Positions 22,086 through 32,592 of a stretch of 64,000 bases of DNA are shown in pieces. The notes under the pieces are model-generated. The model worked only from the letters and a program-made list of their open reading frames with translations, made no database searches and was not told where the DNA came from. The position numbers and the translations under genes are program-made. Positions within the stretch are counted from its first letter, which is position 1. Each line of letters starts with the position of its first letter. Origin of the DNA: Nemophila menziesii (lineage: Eukaryota; Streptophyta; Magnoliopsida; Boraginales; Hydrophyllaceae); assembly GCA_029959085.1 (NCBI GenBank), contig JARWIR010000050.1, positions 3,906,001 to 3,970,000 of the forward strand, read 5' to 3'.

Positions 22086-22910
22086 GATGGTAAATCAACA
22101 CAAGGGATGCCTTTCTTACCTGCAAGTGTACGGGGGCGTTGACAAGTAATATATTTTGATAAGTATAAAAGGATTATTTTCTCCACAAGTACTATAAAAT
22201 TTATTCTTAACTGTGTTTCAAAAGTATAATAGTGTAAGTTGCAAAGGAAATGAAAAGAAAGTAATAGATGTTCATTTGGTTGTATAGTTAAAGTGACTAG
22301 AATCGCAATGAATTAATAATAACTAAACTGAATGATAATTTAATCTAATAAGAGATGGAGAAATAGATGAGAATGGTGCTTGAGTTTTGCTGGTAAATCC
22401 CAAATGTAGTTAATTTAATATTTCTAGGAATAAGGGTGGAGTGGTAGTCATATTAGCCGAGATTCACCAATCTTTCCAAATACCTTTGGGGTATATAGGA
22501 AGCTATTCTACATCCCTAGAGACCTCTCCCGAGTGACCCTACGTAGCTTTCAAATGTTAAAGTTTCAAACCCTAATGACTACTTGGTTAGTCAAGACCTC
22601 TCAGTTCACTTACGCACACTAAGAGCCTATGTATTATATCCGTAATTCGACCCTCCTCCCAGGCGATAGCCTAATTACTAACACTACACAATATTTGGGG
22701 TTGGACTTGACTTTTTGACTTCTACTCATCATCTTGGAATATTGTGTAACCATGTATCTAAAATATATACACTTAACACACAATTAAGGCACACAATCTC
22801 TATAAATAGCAATATGTCAAATATTAGGGAATAATCGCTCACTTAGTTCCCATAAACTCCCAAAAATATGTCTTATGAATCGATTAATATATAAAAAAGA
22901 GGAGACATCA
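22086..22910 (-). mobile_element. LTR G, diverged minus-strand Athila-like LTR
   Basis: The right end at 22910 is GGAGACATCA preceded by a degenerate inverted copy (ATATGTCTTATG). The left part holds the conserved U5 string GCAAGTGTACGGG near 22122, and CTCTCCCGAGTGACC-type repeats at about 22525, 22595 and 22655. The left boundary near 22086-22090 is approximate. It abuts MULE sequence. Confidence 0.7.
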
Positions 22911-22993
22911 AGACCCCCAATTCAATGTTGTGTTGTCCCGAAAAAATAAAAGAAAATGAAGCTTAATATGGCCTAAGTCCAATCAATTAAAGA
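22911..22993 (-). other. Internal 3' stub of element G
   Basis: Starts with AGACCCCCAATTCAATG, the complement of the polypurine-like tract, as found next to every 3' LTR here. So G was a 3' LTR of a minus-strand element. It is cut at about 22993, where A's 5' LTR begins head to head. Confidence 0.6.
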
Positions 22994-23648
22994 AAATTTG
23001 TGGTGATTTTTTTAGTTGGAGACATAATTTTTAGTGTTTAAGAAGTCCTTTAGTTGAGTTTTCATATATATTAGTGCACTTTCCTACTTCTTGTCTTGAT
23101 TGAATGATTTATTATTTTTAGAGCATATTTGGTTTAATTGTTTGTCAATTGTGAAGCTCTAAAGATATATATGGTGATTAATTATATGCCAAATCAATTC
23201 TCCTCGTGGTTGTGTCGTAGTCTACCTATTCGATCTCTGGGTAGGTAGGAATTTAGAATCCTGACTAAGTATCTAAGAGCTATTGTCTCCCTTATAAACT
23301 GAAATTGATAGAAAGAATTAGAAGGATTAGTGCATACATGCAAAATCTAAGCTATACTCTCTCATCACATATTCTCTCATATTTAATTATTTGTCTTTAC
23401 TTTTAATTAGTTTAATTATCAATCTCTCAATCGATCATCTTTATTTTCTGTTTCTTTTAATTAATTATTACTACTCTGAATTATTTACTCATTCGTATAA
23501 CACACTAAGTCCCTGAGAACGAATTCTTCTTATCATTAAAACTTGCATATTTCCTGTAATACTTGCAGTACCGTGCTTGTCTAGGGTGATTAGTGCATTG
23601 TTTTCTGGTTTATTTTATCTTATTTCTATCACACCCTAGGCGACACAA
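22994..23648 (+). mobile_element. 5' LTR of element A, internally deleted
   Basis: Aligns at its left end with the start of the LTR at 44510 (lacking the first ~10 bases) up to CCAAATCAATTCT near 23200. It then jumps to the U5 half, which matches F's LTR (AGTATCTAAGAGC, GAAGGATTAGTGCATAC). It ends six bases before the PBS. Roughly 0.9 kb, including the region with the TATA box, is missing, so it cannot act as a normal promoter. Confidence 0.8.
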
Positions 23649-23654
23649 AGTTTT

Positions 23655-23672
23655 TGGCGCCGCTGCCGGGAA
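23655..23672 (+). promoter_or_regulatory. Primer binding site of element A (tRNA-Asp type)
   Basis: TGGCGCCGCTGCCGGGAA, one base off the canonical site. It is preceded by AGTTTT as in B and F. Confidence 0.9.
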
Positions 23673-23899
23673 CTTGTGTCTCGTTAGCGTGTGGGTTATC
23701 TATTTCATGTAGTAGTTTTTAGTTAATTTTTATTTTTCCAGATTTAAGGTTGTTGGTTTGCTTTAGTCTTTTTCAGGTTTTAACAGTGCATCCTTGGCCT
23801 CCTCTCCTGGAGCCCGAAAGGAGCTTCACAGCTTATAACAGACGTATCCGAGAAGAGAGAAACCAAAGAAGAGCTATGGCAGAAATTTAACAGCAAGAA

Positions 23900-24805
23900 G
23901 TGGATCCACCACTAGTAGATCCACCAATTATTCCTATAGTTCCACCACTTGGACCTGTAGGCCAACAACAACAACCACCAGGAGATAACAAAAACAATAA
24001 CAATAATCAACACATAGTTGAACAAGACCTCCCAGGCTTGGGAGCACCGTTTCATATTCAACCATTAGGCTATCGTCCTCCAGAGATCCAGAATATCAAA
24101 TTCAGGCCCGATCTGGGCATGCTCAGTCAATTTCAGAATTTTGGACTCGATAGTGGTGCAGCAGTTCAAGATCTGGTAAGAGCGATTCAGAAGTTCATGC
24201 AGATTTGTGATGCCTATGTTACTCCAGGCATTACGCACGAGCAACTGTATTGTCACATGTTTTCGTTCTTCCTGACCGGTAAAGCTGGTGATTGGCTAAA
24301 TAGACAACCACCAGGTACAATAAATACATGGACAGAACTTCAAGCCGCATTCTTTAACCATTTTTATCCGAAGAGTATGAGACTCAAAGAGCAAAGCGAG
24401 CTTGCGAAGTTTTGTCAAGAGAATGGAGATGAAGTAGGAGACGCATGGACAAGGTTTCAACAGAAGTTAGCTAGATGTCCACTCCATGGTTACACCCCGT
24501 CTTTACAGTTAGATATATTTTATCAAGGTATCAATAGAGAAAGTAGACTGAGGGTAGATGATCTTGGAAAAGGTAATTTTGTGTCCATGAATCCAGCAAA
24601 AGTCGTCGAAGGTATGGAAAACTTTATAGAAACAGAAAGGAGTTGCCCACTTTCGCGAGCTCCTATTACAAATACCAAAGGTACGCTTAGATTAGATGCA
24701 GAAACTGCAAACTCAGCTCAATTGTCTGCATTAGAAAATCAAATCAAAGAGATTAAGCTTGAGATGCAGAAGAATTTAGCCGCATCAAAAGTAGTGCAAG
24801 AATAA
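23900..24805 (+). pseudogene. Gag capsid of element A
   Basis: A 301-codon frame: Pro/Asn/Gln-rich N-terminus, then LQPLGYRPPEIQ-like sequence and the gag domain IQKFMQICDAY, FFLTGKAGDWLNRQPPG, AAFFNHFYPKSMRLK, DAWTRFQQKLARCPLHGY and LDIFYQGINRESR. A coiled-coil end follows (LSALENQIKEIKLEMQKNL). An ATG at 23877 is in frame but followed by a stop at 23889-23891, so the open part starts at a GTG. It ends at a stop just before the zinc knuckle. It assembles particles in the family; this copy is broken. Confidence 0.85.
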
Positions 24806-25950
24806 CAAGGTTATCAACGGTGTGGGGTCACAAATCATACACGGGAAGAGTGCGAAGGAAATCGAGCATCTATTTATTTCAAAACCAACCGAGGAAATTA
24901 TCAATTTGGTAACATGAATCATCCGGGTATGCAGTATTCAAATCCACAAGGGACGCTAAGCTAGGTCATTATCAACCTCGTCCCCAGAATAATTCTTTCC
25001 AACCAAGAGGTCAAGCTCCATATCAAGGAAATCAGAATTATAATCGACCTTCTCCTCCACAACAACCTGTTAATGACATATACACCAAAGCTTTAGCTTA
25101 GAAGGCTTTACCACAATATCCTCAAGAAGGATTGTGGGTGATCAACAATTGAAGAATTTTATGGATCTTATGACCACTAATATGCATTCGCAGAACGAGA
25201 AGTTAAGAGAACAAGAAGCTTCAATTCAGATTTTAGGTACGCAAGTAGAACAAATGAATAAAGTTCTAACTAATATTATGGAAGCAAGAGAATTGAAGGC
25301 TATCGAAGGAAGTGATGCCAATGTTGGTTTCGAAGCTTGTGAGGCGATTTTCCTTGAGATTAAAGAGAATAAGGAAGTACCGCATGATGCAGAAAGTGTC
25401 GTGGAAGTTCCTAGTACCAAATAAGAACCAACCAAGTCTAGCCTCGTGGACTCTAACAGTTCTGAAGATGAGGATGAAGATTCAGAAAAAACCGAATTTA
25501 TACAGATTTTGAAAGATATTCAAGAAGAGATTGGATCGGTTATGGAGTTACAAGCTGCTAGAGCTAAAGAGAAAGAGGAATAAGCCTCAAAAGAAAAAGT
25601 AGGAGTTACACCTGATGTGCAAGAAAAGAAAGAAGAAGAAAAGGTGGAATCGCCACCAGTTGTTCAACCTATGTCACCAATTATTCCTAATACAAATACG
25701 AAGGGTGACATTGAAGTCAAGACATTAGTAGAGGCTTATACTCTTGAGCATATCAACACCCAAATGCTTGAGATTGCGAAGAAAGGGCTTACACCACAAC
25801 AAGTTTTTACGCAAGTTATTCCTGAGAAAGAAGCAAGTGTATAAGCTAAGAAAGAGACTGTGAGAGTCTCAAGAAAAGTAGAGAAAGTTTTACCATTAAA
25901 GCTCAAAGATCCTGGAAGCTTTAATCTCCTATTCAAATAAATGGTACGCT
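24806..25950 (+). pseudogene. Zinc knuckle and linker of element A
   Basis: The knuckle region reads YQRCGVTNHTREEC: the first Cys of the CCHC is Tyr. An Asn/Gln/Pro-rich stretch and a coiled coil (LREQEASIQILGTQVEQMNK, 25134-25424) follow. An acidic segment and the conserved piece TLVEAYTLEHINTQMLEIA, then KKGLTPQQVFTQVIPEKEAS (25617-25844), come next. Frames are interrupted only by isolated stops (25422-25424, about 25582, 25842-25844). The second half matches F and B. No known domain is recognised beyond the knuckle. Confidence 0.75.
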
Positions 25951-25954
25951 CAAG

Positions 25955-26614
25955 GTGAAAGCTATGTGTGATGTGGGTTCAGGTGTGAATCTTATGCCAA
26001 ATTCCGTGTTCGATAGACTTGGACTTCAGAAATCAGAGGAAGCTCCAGTGAAGTTGCAGTTTGCTGACAGCTCAGTTACCAAGACATGGGGAATAGTGGA
26101 GGTCGTTCATGTCCGATTAGGTAATATCACCATCCCTACTAACTTTGTTATACTTGATTTCAAAGCAGATAAGCAGGTTCCAATTATACTTGGAAGAACT
26201 TTCATGGCCACAAGTCAGAGCATAATCAACTTCTAGGAAGGGACCATTACCCTTCATGCTAACAACGTATCCGTGACATTCTCTGTCTGGGGTAAGAAAC
26301 CAAGGAAGTCGGATCCCACCATTCCTATCATCCACAGCCTTTCACATCACAAAGTCCCTAAAGAGAAGATCCACGCAAAACCTGTGGATACTGAGCCAAA
26401 GATTGAGTTTGGGGACGTCCATGTTCTATGGAAAGCCCACAAACCAGAGAACAGGCCACGAGGTCATCAAGACTCGTGGATGAGACCATTTGTAGTCACT
26501 AAAGTTGTTTCAGCTAAGGTGATAGAGATCAGGCCCAAGAAGGGCATCAAGCAGAGATTAGTAGACGTTCATAGCCTTGCTCATTGCTGGGGAGGCTATA
26601 TTCGCAAATCTTGA
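25955..26614 (+). pseudogene. Protease fused to pol C-terminal tail (element A)
   Basis: Protease: CDVGSGVNLMP (active site), QFADSSVTKTWGIVEVVHVR, FVILDFKADKQVPIILGRTF. One TAG (26234-26236) interrupts an otherwise continuous frame into VWGKKPRKSDPT, FGDVHVLWKAHKPENRPRGH, MRPFVVTKVVSAKVIEIRPK and LVDVHSLAHCWGGYIRKS. The latter resembles the integrase C-terminal GPY/F module ([17 protein letters not shown]). RT, RNase H and the integrase core are cleanly missing, as in F. Confidence 0.82.
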
Positions 26615-26620
26615 TAGAGG

Positions 26621-26647
26621 TAACGCGTCTAACTTTAAAAGACGTTA
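26621..26647 (+). other. Post-pol stem-loop (element A)
   Basis: TAAC-GC-GTCT, loop AACTTTAAA, AGAC-GTTA: an 8-bp stem with a 2-nt bulge, 6 nt after the pol-tail stop. It is followed by AATAAAAGTG, which contains a poly(A)-signal-like AATAAA. Confidence 0.72.
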
Positions 26648-26824
26648 AATAAAAGTGTTGTACGGGAGACTACCCGCAGTTTTTTTATGTTTTTATGTTT
26701 GTAATTCATGTTTAGTTAGTTGTTTTTATTTGATATTTCATATTTGAGAAAGGTATTAGTGTTTTTGATGTTCGGGTATTAAAGAAATCGAGTTAGGTAG
26801 GAAAAAGAAATTTTTGTGCACATT

Positions 26825-27110
26825 CTGACCTACCCACCGGTATTTTCGTCCATATGATCAGTAAGCCGGCGGGCCAAAAAGGGGTGCCCACGGGTTCACG
26901 CGTCGGGTTTTTTGCCGATAGATGGATTTTCGAAAAATTGTGCACCGGTATGCTGGCCATACCAGCGGTATATCGGTCAGACAAAAACACGTGCCAACGG
27001 GTCTATGAATCAAGTTTATTGCCGAGGCGAGTCGTTTCGAAGAACAGCTCACCGGTATTGCCGGTCACACCACCGGTAAGCTGGCCCGCGCCGCTGGAGA
27101 GAGAATTTTT
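26825..27110 (+). repeat. GC-rich palindromic block of element A
   Basis: Repeats of CCGGTAT/ACCGGT and CCACGGGTTC-type units, with one G-box CACGTG (26998-27003). Same place as the blocks in C, D, E and B. The unit sequence is closest to that of C (CCGGCATACCGG). Confidence 0.75.
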
Positions 27111-27125
27111 TTGCGATTTTTAGGT

Positions 27126-27490
27126 TATATAGAAGAGGAAGGTTGGTCTATTACGAATTTTACAATCCTTAAGCATCTATTTCTTCTCCAAACCTCTCCC
27201 AACTCCATTAAAGCTTTATCAAACCTTCCCCAATCATTAAAACACTACCCAATCACCATAGAAACACATCAAATCCTTTCTCCACATCATTAGAAGGAAG
27301 ATTCAACCACCCAAATCTTACCAAAACACATTGAATCCAAGAATAAAAAGCTAAATTTTCAAAATTCATCCTACAATTTCTTAGATCCATGCCAATCCAT
27401 CAAGAATCCATCTTACCCATATAGAGATTCATCATCAAAATACCTTTCCTAACCCAAATAAAGCTTGTTCAACGAATAATCAAGGGTTTC
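27126..27490 (+). promoter_or_regulatory. TATA box and leader for A accessory gene, cut by B
   Basis: TATATAG at 27126-27132 is followed by a C/A-rich leader without long frames (repeats of ACTACCCAATCA and CACATCATTA). The leader resumes after element B at 39971 and reaches the ATG at 40019. A similar leader is found in B at about 36180-36420. It is inferred by analogy with E, C and D. Confidence 0.45.
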
Positions 27491-27801
27491 TGATGTCTCC
27501 CTAATTGTTCTAAATATAAGCCCTTAGGAGACATCATTTTAGGTAGGAAATGGTCTTTTTATATTGACTTTTTTTCTTAATTCGTAATATTCATATTTCT
27601 TGTCTTTTTTTTATCATTAAATCAAATTTTATTAAAAATAATAATCAACTTCAAATATCCTTACAAAACTTTTAGAAGCCTATTTCTACCAAACAATGAC
27701 TAGGCCCGACTTAATAACTACCCTATTACAAGCGAAATACAATAAGGTGATTACAATTGAAAATTACATTTAAAAACTTTAAAACAAGGCCCAACTAGAT
27801 T

Positions 27802-30745
27802 TTAGCCCATAGTATCTTTTATTTTGTGCACCAACTTCTCGGCCTTCTTTGTTTTAAATTTCAACCCGTTCGTTTTCACTTTGAACATTTCACTAATCTT
27901 CTTAATAATCTGCTGCTCATTAAGACAATTTCCTCCGTGAATTCTTTCATTTCTCTCATTCCAAATGCAATAAATATATGATGTAATGATAAGACTCGTT
28001 ATATTTATCTTTTCCGTACCTGAGATTCCAACTACTTTCTCCACTAATTCATCCAAATTCGAGTGATTACAGCTAAAGTGACAAATTTTTAGAATGTCAG
28101 ATTGTATTCTATTGGTAAAGGAACAATTTACCATTAGATGCTGCAAATCTTCAGTTTTCGCATAACAAAATACACAAAGTGGATCAACGTTTAATCCCCA
28201 ACTAATCATCCTCTGCTTTGTTGGTAACCTGTCTTGTATAGCAAGCCAAGAGATGAAAGAACATCTCGGGATGTTAAGTTTAGACCATACAACTTTGTGC
28301 CATTTTACCTCTTCTAAATTAGCTCTTATTCTATGCAAAGTTTTTTTAAAAGAGAAGGTTTTCCCTTTACTTTCAGCCCAGATTATCACATCTTCTCCTT
28401 GTTTTAGTTTATAATCATTAACATAAGGTAACAATTTACCTACACAAGGGGGTAACCTCCATCTATTTCCACCAAAGCAGCTATGAACTGTCCTGTCTTT
28501 GTTAATGTTGTATTTATCAAATTCAACTCCAAGATAATCTTGCACACTTTTGCCCTCAATCCAATTATCCCACAATAGGTAGGTATTTTTACCATTTTTC
28601 ACTTCATGTGATATAAAATCATAAGCAATGCTCCTGGTCTTCATTAGTTGCTTCCAAGTCCAAGAGTGGGCTTGCTTAATGTCTAAACTCCATATACACT
28701 TATCTTGTATGATATTTTTGTGCACCCAAAGACTCCATAAATTAGTCTTCTGAGAGTACATTCTCCAAAAGGTGTATAGAAGACACACTTTGTTTAAATC
28801 CTCCAAATTTTGTATGCCAAGCCCTCCATACTCTTTACCTGTGCAAATATTATTCCAAGAGATTTTAGCACCACTTGCTCCATCTGAGTTTCCCCTCCAC
28901 AAGAAACTGCTTATCTTTTGATTTAATTTATATATAACTTGTTTTGGTAACAAGAATACCCTGCACCAAAAAAGAATTTTGCTAACAAGAACACATCTTA
29001 TTAACTCGGTTCTTCCAGCGTATGATAATAAATTTGAAGACCAGGCATTAATACTACTGCAAATGTTCTCCACTAGTTTATTCCCATCATGAACAGATAG
29101 TTTCTTGGAGTTAAGGGGTACTCCAAGATACCTAACTGGCATTGAACCAATTTTAATTCCAAGAGTTGCAGATATGTCATTCATCACAGTTTGAGTTGTT
29201 CCCCCAAAGTATAATTCACTTTTGTTGAAGTTTATGTTTAGTCCAGAGAGTCTAGAGAAGATATTTAGAGCTTCCTTTACTACACTAGCAGATTTACCAT
29301 CAGCTTTTAAGAAAATCAAGACATCATCTGCAAAGATCAGATGATTCAGTTTCATTTCTCTGCATTTATGATGATAGCTGAAGTTCTTCTTATTAGCCAT
29401 ATGATTGAAAAGCCCAGAGAATATTTCCATACATATAGCAAACAGATATGGAGAGATAGGGTCTCCTTGCCTAAGCCCTCTCTTCCCTTTAAAAAACCCA
29501 CACGATTGACCATTTAGGCAAATAGAATATGATGGTGAACATATACACATTCTTATCCATTCAATGAACTTGCTTGGGAAATTAAAGGCATGAAGTGTGC
29601 TGATGAGAAACCTCCAATTTACACTATCATAGGCTTTTTGTAAGTCTAGATTAATAGTGCATTTAGGTGTTGAATCTTTCTTTTCATATCCCAAAACAAC
29701 TTCTTGTGCAACTAGAATGTTGTCACTTATAAATCTTCCACCTACATAAGCAGCCTGATTAGGTGAGATGATAGAATTTAATATCTTTTTGAGCCTGTTT
29801 GAGATAGCTTTGGAGATAGTCTTGTATATAGTATTCACACAAGATATTGGTCTGAACTTCTTTAAGCTTGAGGCATCTTTTTATTTTGGTAGAAGGACTA
29901 AGTTAGTAGCATTAACTTGGCTTAGTAACTGATTATTTTCCAAACATTGTTTAACTGCATCTATAAAATCTTTTCCTATAATGCTCCAAGTAGCTTTGTA
30001 AAAGCATGAATTCAGTCCATCTGGCCCTGGACTCTTATTCTCACTAATAGAGAAGAGGGCCTCTTTAATCTCATTATCTGAGAAAGGCTTACTTAAATCT
30101 TGACCTTGCTCATCAGTTAATTGAGTGTGGATTAATCTTTTCAATGTTGATACATCACAAATTTCTTCATATACATCTTCAGTTCCCAGAAGATCCTTGT
30201 AGAAGCTAATAAATTCAGATTTTATTTGTTCAGCATCTGTAATTGTTTCCCCATTGTCTTTAGTTAGAACTGAGACTTTGTTTCTAGCATATCTACCTTT
30301 AATTACTTTATAGAAATAAGCCGAGTTACAATCCATATCAGTTGTAAAAGTGGCTTTAGCTTTTTGTCTTAATATATTGTACTGTATAATCATAGCATCT
30401 TCTAAGTCCTTCTCCAAAATCTTCTCCTCCATGAGAGTATCATCATCAGTGTTACCCTCCATAATAAGAGTTTGCACCTTTGTTAGATTGCTTTTAATGG
30501 TCTTTATATTTGTTGAGTTTCTCCTGAAGTATGTATTGTTGAATATTTTCAAGGAAATTTTAGTACACTTCTGTTTATAACATAATTTGAACGTTAAATT
30601 TCCTTCAATATGCTGATTCCAGGCCTTCTTAACTGTATCAAGGAACTTCTCATGAGATGTCCAAATATTGAAGAATTTAAATGAACTTTGATAGTATCTC
30701 CTTTGTTCTCCAAATTCTATATTTAAGGCACAGTGATCTGAAGTT
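27802..30745 (-). pseudogene. LINE ORF2: reverse transcriptase and C-terminal zinc region
   Basis: The 30552-29881 part holds the RT N-terminal region (ENKSPGPDGLNSCFYKATW). After one in-frame TAA (29881-29883) it continues with GGRFISDNILVAQE, LDLQKAYDSVNW, GLRQGDPISPYLFAICME and the catalytic FADD. The C-terminus has the plant zf-RVT region (LNIPRCSFISWLAIQDRLPT, then CVFCYAKTEDLQHLMVNC). It copies LINE RNA at nicked DNA. The segment 30553-30745 belongs to it but is joined to the endonuclease only through a frameshift. Confidence 0.92.
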
Positions 30746-30763
30746 GAAGAAGGGGATTATTTT

Positions 30764-31402
30764 TTATTCATTTGTATCCATCCACTTTGCATTAATAAAT
30801 ACTCTATCAATCTTACTTGCCCTTATCTCAGTTGTGCTTTTGTTAGTCCATGTGTAGTATTGCCCTGAGTAATTATGTTCATATAAATTTGCATCATCTA
30901 GGCAATCTGCAAATTCTAAAGCTCCATTTTCAAGCTCATCACAGTTGAGCCTATCTTGAATCTTCAGAATCTCATTAAAGTCTCCAAGAACACAAACTTT
31001 ATCACTCTCATGATCCTTACTCCATTGTACAATATCAGTCCATAAACTTCTTCTATCTTTATCATCATTAAAGGCATATACAATAGCAATATAGCATATA
31101 TCCTTATTTTCAATAGATTCCATCTCAATAAAAATTGCTTGAGCAGTCTCTTTAAGCAGATTAACTTTTACATAGTCTTTGTCCCACAAAATCCATATTC
31201 TACCCGAGTCATCCTTGTTGTAGTTTTGAATCATCTCTAAGTTTGAGAAATGGGCTTTTATTATAGCAGAAACATTACTAACTTTAACTTTTGTTCCTAG
31301 TAGTCCTACTAAGTTGACTTTATTATTAGCTAGAAAGTCTTTAACATCTAATTGACGCAAGACATTATTCAAACCTCTTACATTCCATGTAGCTACAATC
31401 AT
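30764..31402 (-). pseudogene. LINE ORF2: apurinic-like endonuclease domain
   Basis: Begins MIVATWNVRGLNN, the classic start of plant L1 ORF2 endonucleases. It continues with VCVLGDFNEIL, YTWTNKS and ASKIDRVFIN, the exonuclease-endonuclease-phosphatase motifs. It nicks the target. The frame ends at 30764 because of a frameshift. The expected terminal SDHCAL motif is found just downstream in another frame. Confidence 0.92.
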
Positions 31403-31559
31403 AAGTTTGGAGGTCTTGTTATTTCATTACCTCCTTCTTGATTTATGAATTCAAGGACATCTCTATCTATATTTTCTTCATCAGTTTGCAAGTCTTTAAA
31501 CTTGTTATTAGTTTATATGCCTGAATTGTTCATTCTTGCACTAGTTTCACCCTGATATG

Positions 31560-32592
31560 TTACTTGTTTTCCTCGCACGTTTTTCCATTCCTTCTCTTTA
31601 TCATCAGTTTTACCTTGGTCATTAGTTTGCATACTTTTAGGCCTCCATACTTTTGTATGTTATTACATTTAGCTTCAATGTGACCGAATTTATTACACTT
31701 CACACATAAGATCGGTTTCCAATCATATACAACTTTAACTTCGTGTAAATCTTCTTTTCCCACATCAACATACACTGTTTCAGGTAATTCTTCTTTAGTG
31801 TTAATCTCTACACAAACTCTTGCGTATCCTAACCTTGTTTTTGACTCTGTAATCGAATCCATCTGCAAAGGGACTCCAATTCCACTTGCAACGTAACTAA
31901 GACCCCGTTGTGTCCATAAGTTCATTGGTACGTTTATAAGTTTAGCCCATACCGGGATTCTTGTGACATCTATAACTTCGAATTGAATATTAGGTGTCCA
32001 AGGTCTCAGTAACAGAGGTTTACCGTTTATGTGCCAAAATTGCTCCATGGCTTTGTCACAATTCTGCTGATTCTCAAACTTGAAGACATATAGCCCTTTT
32101 CCACTTGATTTTACCTCGACTTTCCCTAATTTCTGCCACTGAAATTTAACAAAATTGGTAATAGCATAGAAGTTTGGAGGATTGTCAAGAAATTGGCCTA
32201 TAAGACAATTAACCCATTGTTCATCTCCTTCGTCAAACACATCTTTCGGTGGTTTAATGACTTTCTTCGTTCCTTGTTTTTCCGGTAAGTGATAGTCAAG
32301 CTTGAAAGTCTTATCAACTCCTTTTTTGAATAGGGTTGACCACATCCTTGTTGACACTTTGTTCCGGTGTCTCTTCGACCACTTGTATCGGAGTGTTAAC
32401 CGGAGTTTGAGGTTCAGATCTTTGAGCCGGTGACTGAGCTTCTACAGATTTCTGAGTTTTAGAACCTTCACCGATTTCATTTACTGCATTCGAGATACTC
32501 GGAGAGAAGATTTCCCTTGTGATGTTGCTATATTTCGTCTTTGTTTTTGGGATCGACTTTCCATTTTGATTTACTTTGCTCGAGTTAATCAA
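31560..32592 (-). pseudogene. LINE ORF1: DUF4283-like RNA-binding protein with zinc knuckle
   Basis: Starts at ATG 32592 (MINSSKVNQNGKS). After a frameshift around 32340 it continues with WVNCLIGQFLDNPPNFYAI and RPWTPNIQFEVIDVTRIPVW, typical of the DUF4283 domain of plant L1 ORF1. A zinc knuckle CVKCNKFGHIEAKC follows. It binds LINE RNA. A short region with stops (31403-31559) separates it from ORF2. Confidence 0.88.

Noticed and set aside
23655..23672. tRNA gene fragment
   Set aside because: Only 18 nt complementary to a tRNA 3' end at the LTR edge, which is a primer binding site. No cloverleaf.
26793..27052. Overlapping frames on both strands at 26793-27123
   Set aside because: These cover the GC-rich block of A. 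Not conserved as protein.
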